Translations under genes and position numbers: made by a program
From: Rhodospirillales bacterium
GTDB taxonomy: Bacteria; Pseudomonadota; Gammaproteobacteria; Nevskiales; Nevskiaceae
NCBI GenBank assembly: GCA_903970615.1
Contig: CAJCJH010000043.1
Location: forward strand, 23,630-87,629
Direction of reading: 5' to 3'
Length of the DNA: 64,000 nucleotides
Part shown: one piece after another, positions 18,911 to 27,784 of the stretch
Layout: each line of letters opens with the position of its first letter
Position numbering within the stretch: the first letter of the stretch is position 1
The notes under the pieces: model-generated
What the model saw: the letters and a program-made list of their open reading frames with translations, nothing else
Told to the model about the DNA's origin: nothing
The model's database searches: none

Positions 18911-20014
18911 ATGACCATGAAGTTGAAATTGCTGGGACTCGCGGGCGTCGCGCTGGCCTCTATGGCGAGTGTAGTCGTGGCTGAGGATGCGATGAAAAAT
19001 CCTTCCGCGCCGGCCGAGCAGACCAGTCCGGAAGAAGCCGCGCCAAGCGGTGCCGCCAGCTCCGCGCCTGCCGACGCGGGCACCGATGCTGCCGCCGCAC
19101 CCGCCGCACCGATCAAACCCCGGCCGGCGGAGTTGATGCCGAATGCTTCGCACAGCCTGATGCTGGGTTTGGTGGATACCGGCGAGCATCTGATCGCGGT
19201 CGGCGATCGCGGTGAAATCCTGGCGTCGAACGATGGCAAGAACTGGGCGCAGGTGCCGGTGCCGGTGCGTGCGCCGCTGACCGCGGTGGCTTTCGCCGAT
19301 GCGAAAAATGGCTGGGCGGTGGGTCACGACGCCGCCATCGTGCATACCGCCGATGGCGGTAAAACCTGGGACTTGCAGAACTTCCAGCCGGAACTGGAAA
19401 AGCCGTTTCTGAGCGTACTGTTTCTCGATACGCAGCACGGCTTCGCGGTCGGCGCGTACGGCCTGTTCGATGAAACCACCGATGGCGGCAAAACCTGGAC
19501 CGAGGTCAAAGCCGACGAAATTCGCGGCGACGAATTTCATATCTACAGCATCAGCAAACTTGGCAACGGCAATCTGTTGGTCGCGGGCGAGCAAGGCTTG
19601 CTGGGAATGTCCACCGACAGCGGTAAAACCTGGAAGAAGCTGCCGCCGGCTTATGAAGGTACCTTGTTCGGCTCGACGGCGGTCGGCGAAAAAGGTGCCT
19701 TGTTATGCGGCTTGCGCGGTCACGCCTATTTGTCGCAAGACGCCGGCAGCGGCAAATGGCAGCAACTCGAAACCAATACCACCGCCTCGCTGTTCGGCTG
19801 CGGGCCGGCCGGCCAAGGCCAGGCCATCATGGTCGGTTTGAATGGGCTGGTGATGCTGGTGGATACCGCGAGCGGCAAGCTCAGCGTGCGCAACGGCGGG
19901 CTCGATGGCGCGCTGTCGGCCGGCGTTGCGCTGAAGTCGAAAAACGCAAGCGATGCGAGACTGGTGGTCGCCGGTGAATTCGGCGTGGTGCCGGTACCGG
20001 TTGCCACGCCTTGA
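18911..20014 (+). CDS. exported YCF48/BNR-repeat protein
   Basis: Predicted exported protein of 367 residues. Signal peptide from the ATG at 18911, with GAGGA six bases upstream, then an Ala/Pro-rich linker of about 45 residues, then a repeat domain. At least four Asp-box-like repeats are visible: SNDGKNWAQVP, TADGGKTWDLQ, TTDGGKTWTEVK and STDSGKTWKKLP, the YCF48 pattern that forms a beta-propeller. YCF48 helps photosystem II assembly in phototrophs; in other bacteria the role is not known. It lies 114 bases before the MMPL exporter, an association that recurs in proteobacteria and suggests a shared transport function. Confidence 0.85.
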   Translation: MTMKLKLLGLAGVALASMASVVVAEDAMKNPSAPAEQTSPEEAAPSGAASSAPADAGTDAAAAPAAPIKPRPAELMPNASHSLMLGLVDTGEHLIAVGDRGEILASNDGKNWAQVPVPVRAPLTAVAFADAKNGWAVGHDAAIVHTADGGKTWDLQNFQPELEKPFLSVLFLDTQHGFAVGAYGLFDETTDGGKTWTEVKADEIRGDEFHIYSISKLGNGNLLVAGEQGLLGMSTDSGKTWKKLPPAYEGTLFGSTAVGEKGALLCGLRGHAYLSQDAGSGKWQQLETNTTASLFGCGPAGQGQAIMVGLNGLVMLVDTASGKLSVRNGGLDGALSAGVALKSKNASDARLVVAGEFGVVPVPVATP

Positions 20015-20128
20015 GCGCCGACATGAAACATCGCTGCTGAAAAACCGCCGCTGATCGAGCACGGCACACATCATTTTTGCGCAACCCTTTCGATAACGGT
20101 TGCCGTCTGAGCTTGGGAGTATCGTGGT

Positions 20129-23011
20129 ATGAGCGAGTCCGCAAAAACCAGCCGCGCTGATCGAATCCTGCGCGCTATCGAGCCGCTGATCTACGCGCGC
20201 CGCCGGCTGACGATGGGCATCCTGCTGGCGGTGACTTTGTTCATGGCCTGGCAAGCTTCGCTGATCCAGCGCGACGCCGGTTTCGACAAGTCGATTCCGC
20301 TTGGACACCCGTATATGCAGGTGTACAAGCAGTATCAGGCGGATTTTGGCAGCGCTAATAAAATTCTCGTGGCGGTGATCCAGAAAGATGGCGATATCTA
20401 CAACGAAAAATTCCTGCGGCACTTGAAGCAGATCACCGACGCCGTGTTCTTCCTGCCCGGCATCGACCGCGCGCATGTGTCTTCGCTGTTCACGCCGGAC
20501 GTGCGTTTCATCGAAGTGGTGGAAGGCGGTTTCTTCGGCACCAACGTGATTCCGGCGGACTATCCGCTCGACAATCCTTCGCAGGCGATGCTGGACAAAG
20601 TGCGTGCGAATGTCGGCAAGGGCAACATCATTGGCCGCTATGTCAGCAACGATCAGCGTGGTGCGATGGTGTTCGCCGATCTGCTTGATGTCGATCCCGT
20701 GACCGGCCAGAAGCTCGACTACGAACAGGTGGCGAAGCTGATCGAAGACAGCGTGCGCAGCCGTCTGATGAGCCCGGACAAATTTCTCTATACCGCAAAG
20801 CAGGACATCGTTGCCGGCAAGGATGTAACGATCAAGGCCGATGGTCCATTCAAGGCGGGTGAAGTGCTGTTCAAGAGCGGCGATCCGGTCGGCGAAAGCT
20901 ATGTGCCGCTGAGCCGCATGGATCAATGGTTCGGCGAAGTGCATGGGGTCAAACATCTCGACGACGGCACTGCGGTGGATCTGTCGGTAAAGGCCAAACT
21001 GCTGAACACCGCGAAAGTGCCGAACGATGGCTACAGCCCGGAAATTTCCGTGCATGTGGTCGGCTTTGCCAAGGTCATCGGCGATGTCATCGAAGCCACG
21101 CAACAGGTGGTCGGTTTCTTCGTGCTGACGCTGTTCATGACCTTTCTGCTGCTGTGGCTTTATATCGGTTCGTTCCGCCTGGCGCTGCTGCCGCTGCTGT
21201 GTTCGCTGACCGCGGTGATCTGGGAATTCGGCCTGCTGCACATCGCCGGTTTCGGGCTCGATCCGTTCGCCATTCTGGTGCCGTTCCTGATTCTTGCGGT
21301 CTCGACCAGTCACGGCGTGCAGTACGTCAACGCCTGGGTCGGCGAGATCACCAACAATCATCGCAACAGTTTCGATGCCTCGCTCTACACCTGGCGCCGT
21401 CTGGCCATTTACGGAACGATGGCGATCATGACCGGTGTCGTCGGCTTCGGTACGATTTATCTGATTCCGGTCGGCATCATCCGCGAGATGGCGATCAACG
21501 CCAGCCTCGGCATGTTCGCGCTGATTATCACCAACAAGGTGATGATGCCGATCTGGCTGACCTACGCCAACATCGGCGATCCGAAAGCCTTCGCCGAAAA
21601 ACAGGAGCAGCGCGACAGCATTTTCGATGGCGTCTGGCGGGTGGTTTCCGGCGTCACCCAGCCGCGCGTGGCGGTGACGATCCTGCTGGTTTGCGCAGTG
21701 CTGCTCGGCTGGAGCTTATGGAAAGGCCAGGAATTGCAGGTCGGCGACAGCCAGAAAGGCGTGCCGGAATTGCTGCCGGATTCGCGCTACAACCGCGACA
21801 ACAATGCGATCGTCGACAACTTCGCGCTCGGCACCGACATCCTCAGCGTGGTTGCCGAAACCGATCCGGATTCCTGTACCAGCTACAGCGTGATGGAGCA
21901 GATCGATCGTCTCGCCTGGCATCTGGATAACACGGTTGGCGTGAAGTCCACCATCTCGCTGCCGCAGGCTTCGAAGATCGTCTATCAGGCATTCAGCGAT
22001 GGCAGCCCGAAATTCCATGTGCTGCCGCGCAACAAGGACGCAATGATCCAGGCGATCAGCCCGCTGCCGCCGCCGACCGGCCTGCTCAATTCCAACTGCT
22101 CCGGCATGCCGATTCTCACTTTCATGGCGGACCATCGCGCAGCGACGATCAATCGTGTGGTCGACGAAGTGAAGCAATACGACAAGGACAACACCGCGAC
22201 GTTTTTCGAGACGCATCATGATGTCGATGCCGCGTATTGCGACGACAAGAACAAGACGCGCCGCGATATCGGTATCCAGCAGGAAAACCTGCGCCAACGC
22301 GCGGCCGCGCTGAAGAAAAAAGGTTTCGACGACGACAAGATCGCGGCGGATAGCAGCACGCTTGCCTTAAACAAAAAACTCGATGACGACAAAACCAAAC
22401 TGCTCGGCCTGACCAAAGTCTGCCCGGTGAACTTCGCGCTCGCGCAAGGCAATGTCGGCGTGATGGCGGCGACCAACGAGGAAGTCGAACGCCTCGAAAA
22501 ACAGATCCTGATGTACGTTTATGTCGCCATCATCGTTTGCGTTTACATCTCGTTCTTCGAATGGCAGTCGATCGTCTGCATCATGCTGCCGCTGGGACTT
22601 TTCTCGTGGATGGCTTACGCCGTGATGGCGATTTTCGGCATCGGCATGAAGGTCGCCACGCTGCCGGTGGTGGCGCTTGCAGTCGGTGTCGGGGTCGATT
22701 ACGGCATCTATGTTTACGCCACACTTTCGGATGCCGCCGCCAGCGGATTCAGTATCCGCGAAGGTTATTTCCGCACGCTCAAACTCACCGGCAAGGCGGT
22801 CGTCTTCACCGGGCTCACGCTCGCCGCGGGCGTCGCCACCTGGCTATTTTCCGGCCTGCAATTCCAGCGCGATATGGGCAAGCTGCTGGTGTTCATGTTC
22901 ACCGCCAACATGTTCGGCGCAATCCTGATCCTGCCGGCGATCGCCTCGTTCCTGCTGAAACCGCGCGAACTGGCGCCGGGCGAAACGCCGGTGCTGAGAT
23001 CGCGGCATTGA
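20129..23011 (+). CDS. MMPL/RND-family exporter
   Basis: Large inner membrane protein of 960 residues with the RND layout: one N-terminal helix, a periplasmic domain, five to six helices (about 330-500), a second periplasmic domain, then six helices at the C-terminus. The second loop holds a Lys/Asp-rich stretch around residues 720-770 with several KKK and DDDK patterns. It lacks the AcrB-type organisation and looks like the MMPL/HAE2-type proteins that move lipids or other hydrophobic molecules. The start ATG has GGGAG in reach upstream. Probably transcribed with the YCF48 protein; cargo is unknown. Confidence 0.85.
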   Translation: MSESAKTSRADRILRAIEPLIYARRRLTMGILLAVTLFMAWQASLIQRDAGFDKSIPLGHPYMQVYKQYQADFGSANKILVAVIQKDGDIYNEKFLRHLKQITDAVFFLPGIDRAHVSSLFTPDVRFIEVVEGGFFGTNVIPADYPLDNPSQAMLDKVRANVGKGNIIGRYVSNDQRGAMVFADLLDVDPVTGQKLDYEQVAKLIEDSVRSRLMSPDKFLYTAKQDIVAGKDVTIKADGPFKAGEVLFKSGDPVGESYVPLSRMDQWFGEVHGVKHLDDGTAVDLSVKAKLLNTAKVPNDGYSPEISVHVVGFAKVIGDVIEATQQVVGFFVLTLFMTFLLLWLYIGSFRLALLPLLCSLTAVIWEFGLLHIAGFGLDPFAILVPFLILAVSTSHGVQYVNAWVGEITNNHRNSFDASLYTWRRLAIYGTMAIMTGVVGFGTIYLIPVGIIREMAINASLGMFALIITNKVMMPIWLTYANIGDPKAFAEKQEQRDSIFDGVWRVVSGVTQPRVAVTILLVCAVLLGWSLWKGQELQVGDSQKGVPELLPDSRYNRDNNAIVDNFALGTDILSVVAETDPDSCTSYSVMEQIDRLAWHLDNTVGVKSTISLPQASKIVYQAFSDGSPKFHVLPRNKDAMIQAISPLPPPTGLLNSNCSGMPILTFMADHRAATINRVVDEVKQYDKDNTATFFETHHDVDAAYCDDKNKTRRDIGIQQENLRQRAAALKKKGFDDDKIAADSSTLALNKKLDDDKTKLLGLTKVCPVNFALAQGNVGVMAATNEEVERLEKQILMYVYVAIIVCVYISFFEWQSIVCIMLPLGLFSWMAYAVMAIFGIGMKVATLPVVALAVGVGVDYGIYVYATLSDAAASGFSIREGYFRTLKLTGKAVVFTGLTLAAGVATWLFSGLQFQRDMGKLLVFMFTANMFGAILILPAIASFLLKPRELAPGETPVLRSRH

Positions 23012-23321
23012 TAGGCGCTTGAAGCGGAGGAATTGCAGTTCGACACTAATCAAGGCTGTGGTCTATTACCCGGAAGAGGGGCGACCATCTGCCTGATCAG
23101 TATGAGCGTTCGATCTTGGCGCAGCATCGTCCGGCGAAAGCCGGCTTCGCGCACTGGCTTGTGAAATTGCGAACAGACACGAGCGAGATCGACTGTGAAG
23201 GCCGCTCGGCGTGAAAGATGAGCCGCCTGTCTTTTGGTAGTCGAAAGCTCATCCACAGCCCCTCGCCGCGGATTACTCTTGGCGCAATCGAGTTTGCTTC
23301 ACTCAAATCTGCCCAGCAGGG
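23012..23321. other. 310-base intergenic region with a short hairpin
   Basis: No gene is supported here. At 23131-23144 the sequence CCGGC-GAAA-GCCGG forms a short hairpin with a GNRA-type tetraloop, a look common in REP-like intergenic elements. The rest probably holds the promoter of the TadG-like gene, but I cannot place -35 and -10 boxes with confidence. Confidence 0.45.
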
Positions 23322-25352
23322 ATGTGCAAAGTAATCATGAATCGCACGCCATGTCAGCAATTCCGGCATCGATCGCCTGCGGCGTCTCGTCATCGACAGC
23401 GCGGCGTTGCGGCGGTCTTCAGCGCGATCGCCATCGTTGCGCTGTTTGCATCGCTGGCGTTGGCGATCGATGTCGGGCAGTTGTTTTATGCCCAGCGTGA
23501 TCTCGAAAAAGAAGCCTCGCTGGCGGCAATCACCGGCGCGCAATCCGCGAGTGGCTGCCGCGCCACTGCCGGAGTTCCGGCAAATCTGGCGGGCGTAACC
23601 GCTGCCGTCATCAATTCCATCGCCCTCAACTTGCCCACCGGCGCAGCCGCGCCGGCTGCAACCGCTGAACTGGGCTGGGTGAATGATTTCTCTGGCCAAA
23701 CGCTCATCGGCATCAACAATTCAGCCGTCATTTTTGCATCGCCGAACGACGGCAAACGGCATTTCTTTGCACTGTCTGGCACTGATCCCAATGTCAGCCC
23801 CAAGATCAATTCGGTCCGGGTTACGCTGACAAGGCCGCAGCCCGCGCTGCTGATTCCGTTTCTGAGCGCACCCGGTGCAACACCGCAGCTGTCTGCTTCT
23901 GCCGTGGCCGAGCAGCAGGCGCTGGGCAGCTTCAACATCGGCACGACACTGGCTTCATTGAATACGGCGAATGCGGGGTCAATCCCGGTGGGGCCGCTGT
24001 CGATCCCTATCGGTCCGCTGCTCTGCCAAACCAGCAGCGCGTGTCTCGCAAAGATCAACCTCACTGCGGCGGGTTTCCAGGGCTTGCTCAACACCAGCGT
24101 TTCACTGGGACAGATTGCCGAAGCGGTGGGTGTGACCGATCTCTCCAGCCTGCTGACCACATCGACCACGCTGCCCAGCATTCTCAACGGTCTGAGCCCG
24201 CTCATCGACGGTGCAACGGCTGGCACCGGTTCAATCGTTAGCGGCCTGCTCGCCGTGCCCGCCAGCGGCGCGGTGGATCTTGGCGACATCTTCAGCACCG
24301 TGGCCGGCAGCGATTTGAATGCCCCGGTTATCAACCTGTTCGATCTTCTTACCGCGCTGGCGGAAGATGCGATAAAAAACTCGTCCGGAGGAATCGTTCC
24401 GATCACGCTGCCGGTAAATACGAATCTCAACGCGGTGGCAACCGTCAACAGCTTCCTCAAGGTGGGCGCGCCCGCGCAACCGGGCGGCCTCGCACCCGCC
24501 GGTGTAGCGAAGGCCAGCACCGCGGAAATTACCCTGATGATCCGGATTCAGGCCGGCAGCTTGTTGTCCGGTTTGACATCGGCGATCAACGGCCTGCTGA
24601 GCGGACTGCTCGGCAATCTGCTGGGCATCACCGTGACGACGGTGCAGCCGCCGCTCAACATCGGCATCGACGTTGGGGTTGCACCGGCATCCGCCACGCT
24701 CAATACCTTGCAGTGTCCGGACATGACTCTCGCTGCGCCTATCGCAAAGTTGAGCACCATCACCTCGATTGCGACGATCGCGGTCGGAACCTTCAGCAGT
24801 AGTGCGCTCACTGCACCCGTCAGCCAGGTGGGCTCGATTCCATTGGCGACCGTGAAGATCAACAATATTCTTCTAGGCAGCGACACTGAAACCCTGTCGC
24901 TGGCGTTCACCTCGGCAGGCATAGGCACCACCAGCGCAATTGCGCTGGCACCGGTGACGCAGTTCCATTCCGCTGTGCAGGAAAACGGTGATCCGCTGAG
25001 TTCGCTCACTTACGTTGCGAACGGCTTTGCCGAAGCTCCGGTTATAGACAACCCGCAGACCGTCGGTTCGCCGGTGAATCTTGCCCTCAGCGTAGGTCTG
25101 AACGCCTCGTCGCCCGATAACGGCAAGGGGCTGAGCGCACTGGGTTTGTCTACGGTAAACAACCTGGTGAGCGGCCTGCTGTCCGGCGTGCTTGCGCCAT
25201 TGGTGACCGGCATCAACACGCTGGCATCGACCGTGATCAATCCGCTGCTGGCAGAGCTGGGCATCCAGGCCGGCGCGTCCACGGTAACGATGAATTCCGT
25301 CGTCACCGGTGCGCCGGTGGTGGTGGTCACCAGCCAGGTGCCGGTGCCTTAA
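23322..25352 (+). CDS. tadG: TadG-family pilus-associated protein
   Basis: Membrane-anchored protein of 676 residues. Near residue 27 it has the TadE/TadG-type pseudopilin segment: RGVAAVFSAIAIVALFASLA, then LAIDVGQLFYAQRDLEKEAS, the pattern of TadG-like proteins with one transmembrane helix. The remaining 600 residues are rich in Leu, Ile, Val, Ala, Thr, Ser and Gly, with repeats of the type GLLSGLLGNLLG and VSGLLSGVLAPL. No von Willebrand A domain is obvious. A second ATG lies 15 bases downstream; neither has a good ribosome binding site. Placed 2 kb from the main Tad operon, across two genes on the other strand. Confidence 0.72.
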   Translation: MCKVIMNRTPCQQFRHRSPAASRHRQRGVAAVFSAIAIVALFASLALAIDVGQLFYAQRDLEKEASLAAITGAQSASGCRATAGVPANLAGVTAAVINSIALNLPTGAAAPAATAELGWVNDFSGQTLIGINNSAVIFASPNDGKRHFFALSGTDPNVSPKINSVRVTLTRPQPALLIPFLSAPGATPQLSASAVAEQQALGSFNIGTTLASLNTANAGSIPVGPLSIPIGPLLCQTSSACLAKINLTAAGFQGLLNTSVSLGQIAEAVGVTDLSSLLTTSTTLPSILNGLSPLIDGATAGTGSIVSGLLAVPASGAVDLGDIFSTVAGSDLNAPVINLFDLLTALAEDAIKNSSGGIVPITLPVNTNLNAVATVNSFLKVGAPAQPGGLAPAGVAKASTAEITLMIRIQAGSLLSGLTSAINGLLSGLLGNLLGITVTTVQPPLNIGIDVGVAPASATLNTLQCPDMTLAAPIAKLSTITSIATIAVGTFSSSALTAPVSQVGSIPLATVKINNILLGSDTETLSLAFTSAGIGTTSAIALAPVTQFHSAVQENGDPLSSLTYVANGFAEAPVIDNPQTVGSPVNLALSVGLNASSPDNGKGLSALGLSTVNNLVSGLLSGVLAPLVTGINTLASTVINPLLAELGIQAGASTVTMNSVVTGAPVVVVTSQVPVP

Positions 25353-25431
25353 GCCATGCGATGCATCGCCTGACGGCCGACTTGCCGTCGCGCGTTATGT
25401 ATGAGGAAAAAATCCCGCCCGGCGGTTCCGG

Positions 25432-26112
25432 TCAGGCAATTCCCGGCAGCCAGCGCCAGCGAACGCGCCGCAAGTAATCGCGGTAAGCCGGGTCGGCGGC
25501 GAGAAATCTTTCTTCCACGCCGCTTTTAATCATGAACCAGAAGCAGCCGAGCGCAGCTTGCAGCGCGTTGACGAGGCTGAAGGAACTCAGCACGAACGCG
25601 AAATAGGTGATGAAGATGGAGGTGTAAATCGGATGCCGCACATAGGCGTACGCGCCACGCATCACCAGCTCGCGCTGAGCGGGTACGAAACCGATATTGC
25701 GCCCGAGGCTCAATCGCGCCCAGGCCGCGATGGCGAGGCTCAGGAAGATCAGGCTGTAGATCATCCAGTTTGCGGCGATTGCGGTGCCCGGCTCGACCAC
25801 GCCGATCGAAATAAAAGTCCAGTAAGTCGCTACGAAGGCCAGCAGCCAATAGCCCGGATTCACCGTCACCCGCTGCGGCTTGCGGCGGAAGAACATCGGT
25901 ACGATCTGCAACAGCATTTGCACGATCAAGGCCGCTGTCGGCAGGCTGAAATGGCCGGCTTTGATCTTGATGGTGATGATGAAAATGAATGGCAAGCAGG
26001 CGATCATCGCAATCAGCCGATCGGCCAGCGGGCTGGTCAGCGAAGCCACAAAACGCTGCCACGGTGTCGCCGCGATTTCCGCGACCGGCTCCCGTTCCAC
26101 GTCGATATCCAT
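25432..26112 (-). CDS. isoprenylcysteine carboxyl methyltransferase-like membrane protein
   Basis: Integral membrane methyltransferase-like protein of 226 residues, with about five hydrophobic helices. The C-terminal half has the ICMT/PEMT motif: RGAYAYVRHPIYTSIFITYF near 155-175 and later EERFLAADPAYRDYLRRVRW near 200-220, including the conserved Arg-His-Pro and the Glu-Glu pair that bind S-adenosylmethionine in the family. Substrate unknown; bacterial members act on lipids, phospholipids or unidentified molecules. The start overlaps the apaH stop (TAATG), so it is the second gene of that unit. Confidence 0.83.
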   Translation of the reverse strand: MDIDVEREPVAEIAATPWQRFVASLTSPLADRLIAMIACLPFIFIITIKIKAGHFSLPTAALIVQMLLQIVPMFFRRKPQRVTVNPGYWLLAFVATYWTFISIGVVEPGTAIAANWMIYSLIFLSLAIAAWARLSLGRNIGFVPAQRELVMRGAYAYVRHPIYTSIFITYFAFVLSSFSLVNALQAALGCFWFMIKSGVEERFLAADPAYRDYLRRVRWRWLPGIA

Positions 26113-26948
26113 TATTCCCCGTTCCCTGTTTTTGAATATTCATCGCACGCCACCGAATGCAGTTCGCCGTCGTCGATGTTTAAGGCTGTCAGCCGGCCGC
26201 CCCAGACACAGCCGCTGTCGATCCCGTAAACATGATGCTCTGGCCAGCTCACTTTGCCCAGTGTCGACCAATGTCCGAAAATAATCCTGAAGTCACTGGA
26301 GCGGCGCGCCGGCAGCATGAACCACGGTAGCAAACCGGCCGGCTGGCTGCCGGGCTGGCCTTTCGGTTCGGCGGCAATGCGGCCCTGAGCATCGCAATAA
26401 CGCAGGCGCGTGAAGCAGTTGATGATGAATCGCAGCCGCGCAAAACCGCTCAGCGATTCATCCCAAAGCGAAGGTTCGTCGCCATACATCTGCACCAGCA
26501 GTTCGCGGTAGCCGTGGCCACGCAAGGCCGTTTCCGCGTCGCGCGCGTGCTGGCGCGCCTGCGCCATCGTCCATTGCGGCGGCAGGCCGGCGTGCAACAT
26601 GGCAATACCGCGGCCAGCGTCTTCCACCAGCAAGGGCTGCTGCCGCAGCCAGCCGAGCAATTCATCGCAATCGTCGGCGTTCAGAATGTCGTTCAGTGTA
26701 TCGCGTCGGCCCTGGCGGCGGCCGTTCGCCACTGCCAGCAAATGCAGATCGTGATTGCCGAGCACCACGCGGGCCTTGTCTCCGAGCGAACGCACGAAGC
26801 GCAGCACCGCCGCGGATTGCGGCCCACGATTCACAAGATCGCCGGCAAACCACAATTGATCGCTCGCCGTATCGAAGTGAACCTGATCCAGCAGCCGCAG
26901 CAGCGGATCGAGGCAGCCTTGCAGATCGCCAATCGCGTAAGTGGTCAT
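26112..26948 (-). CDS. apaH: symmetrical bis(5'-nucleosyl)-tetraphosphatase
   Basis: Hydrolyses Ap4A to two ADP, and in E. coli removes Np4 caps from RNA. 278 residues, the usual length. Phosphoesterase motifs are GDLQGC at 7-12, FAGDLVNRGP at 34-43 and VLGNHDLHLLAV at 62-73, plus later LHAGLPPQW. ApaH usually sits beside apaG, rsmA (ksgA), pdxA and surA; here rsmA is more than 9 kb away and apaG is not seen. The gap to flp (27130) contains the promoters for both directions. Confidence 0.95.
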   Translation of the reverse strand: MTTYAIGDLQGCLDPLLRLLDQVHFDTASDQLWFAGDLVNRGPQSAAVLRFVRSLGDKARVVLGNHDLHLLAVANGRRQGRRDTLNDILNADDCDELLGWLRQQPLLVEDAGRGIAMLHAGLPPQWTMAQARQHARDAETALRGHGYRELLVQMYGDEPSLWDESLSGFARLRFIINCFTRLRYCDAQGRIAAEPKGQPGSQPAGLLPWFMLPARRSSDFRIIFGHWSTLGKVSWPEHHVYGIDSGCVWGGRLTALNIDDGELHSVACDEYSKTGNGE

Positions 26949-27054
26949 CGGCTGTTATTCGTGCCGCGCGGATTTGTTGAATAATGACGATGGGATTGAT
27001 GATTCAGGTCTTGGCAAAGCCGATGAGCGGTAGCACACACCGCCCTGAATTACT

Positions 27055-27083
27055 TTGACAGGAATCGGCCGTGCGCAAATACT
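27055..27083 (+). promoter_or_regulatory. probable sigma-70 promoter for the flp operon
   Basis: A perfect -35 box TTGACA at 27055-27060 is followed after 17 bases by AATACT at 27078-27083, a four-of-six match to the -10 consensus. It lies 47 bases before the flp start, and a small inverted repeat (GCGGT and ACCGC, about 27027-27043) stands just upstream and could be an operator. Confidence 0.55.
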
Positions 27084-27129
27084 GGCTGCGGGTCGAGAGG
27101 ACTCGTAAATCACTTACTGGAGCACTCAC

Positions 27130-27300
27130 ATGATGAACAAATTCGTTGCATTTCTGAAGGATGAAGAAGGCGCCACCGCAGTTGAGTATGGCCTGATTAT
27201 CGGTCTTATCGCTGCCGTTATTGTTGTAATCGTCAGCACCTTGGGTGGGCAAGTTAATTCCAGTTTTAATAAGGTATCAACTCAGCTTCCTGCTGGTTAA
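27130..27300 (+). CDS. flp: Flp-type major pilin
   Basis: Structural subunit of the Tad pilus, 56 residues. Sequence runs MMNKFVAFLKDEEG then ATAVEYGLI, so the prepilin peptidase cuts after Gly14 and the mature pilin begins ATAVEYG, with the Glu-Tyr pair at positions 5-6 that is diagnostic of Flp pilins. A hydrophobic helix follows to about residue 40. GGAG is seven bases before the first ATG. Placed at the head of the Tad operon, 17 bases ahead of the prepilin peptidase gene. A single flp copy is seen here. Confidence 0.93.
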   Translation: MMNKFVAFLKDEEGATAVEYGLIIGLIAAVIVVIVSTLGGQVNSSFNKVSTQLPAG

Positions 27301-27316
27301 CAGTCCGGAAGAGGAA

Positions 27317-27772
27317 GTGCCGGACGAGTTTATTGCGAGTGTATTAACGGCCTGGGCACTCGCCGTCGCCATCTTCGACTGGCGGCGGCGGCGGGTTCCC
27401 AACCCGGCACTTGTTCTGGTTGCGGTACCCGCGGTTCTGGCGCTGGTGTTTTATCGAAAAGGTTTGCTGGGTGCGGGTGTTGTCGAAAGTCTGATCGGGT
27501 TTGCGTTCGGGGCCGTCATTTTATTGCCCGGATATTTGAGTAAACAGGTCGGCGCTGGAGATGTAAAGCTGGCTGCGCTGCTGGGCCTGCTGCTCGGCAT
27601 CAAAAGCGCGCTGGTGGCCATGCTGGCCGCAGGCATCGTGATCGGACTGATGGCGGTCATCGCAAAAGTCCGGTTCCGCAAGGATAAAAATTCCGGCTAT
27701 CGGTTGCCGGGAGCAGTGGCACTGGTGGCAGGGTTCGAATGGTCCTTGTGGTATGGCATGGCGATGCAATGA
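27317..27772 (+). CDS. tadV: TadV-type prepilin peptidase
   Basis: Inner membrane aspartyl protease (A24A family) that removes the leader of Flp and pseudopilins. 151 residues from the GTG at 27317, with GGAAG five bases upstream; an in-frame start inside flp is possible but not needed. Catalytic aspartates are in IFDWRRRRVPN near residue 20 and GAGDVKLAALLG near 85-96, the pair expected for the family. Hydrophobic helices continue to the C-terminus. Follows flp closely, and its order before tadE fits a Tad cluster. Confidence 0.85.
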   Translation: MPDEFIASVLTAWALAVAIFDWRRRRVPNPALVLVAVPAVLALVFYRKGLLGAGVVESLIGFAFGAVILLPGYLSKQVGAGDVKLAALLGLLLGIKSALVAMLAAGIVIGLMAVIAKVRFRKDKNSGYRLPGAVALVAGFEWSLWYGMAMQ

Positions 27773-27784
27773 AGGTGTGAGCCA

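Noticed and set aside
23012..23321. Possible c-di-GMP riboswitch before the TadG-like gene
   Set aside because: I could not find the conserved tetraloop and core of the GEMM class; only a short hairpin is visible.
26949..27129. Possible sigma-54 box (TTGGCA near 27011) ahead of flp
   Set aside because: The downstream TTGC element at the right distance is absent; the TTGACA promoter is a better fit.
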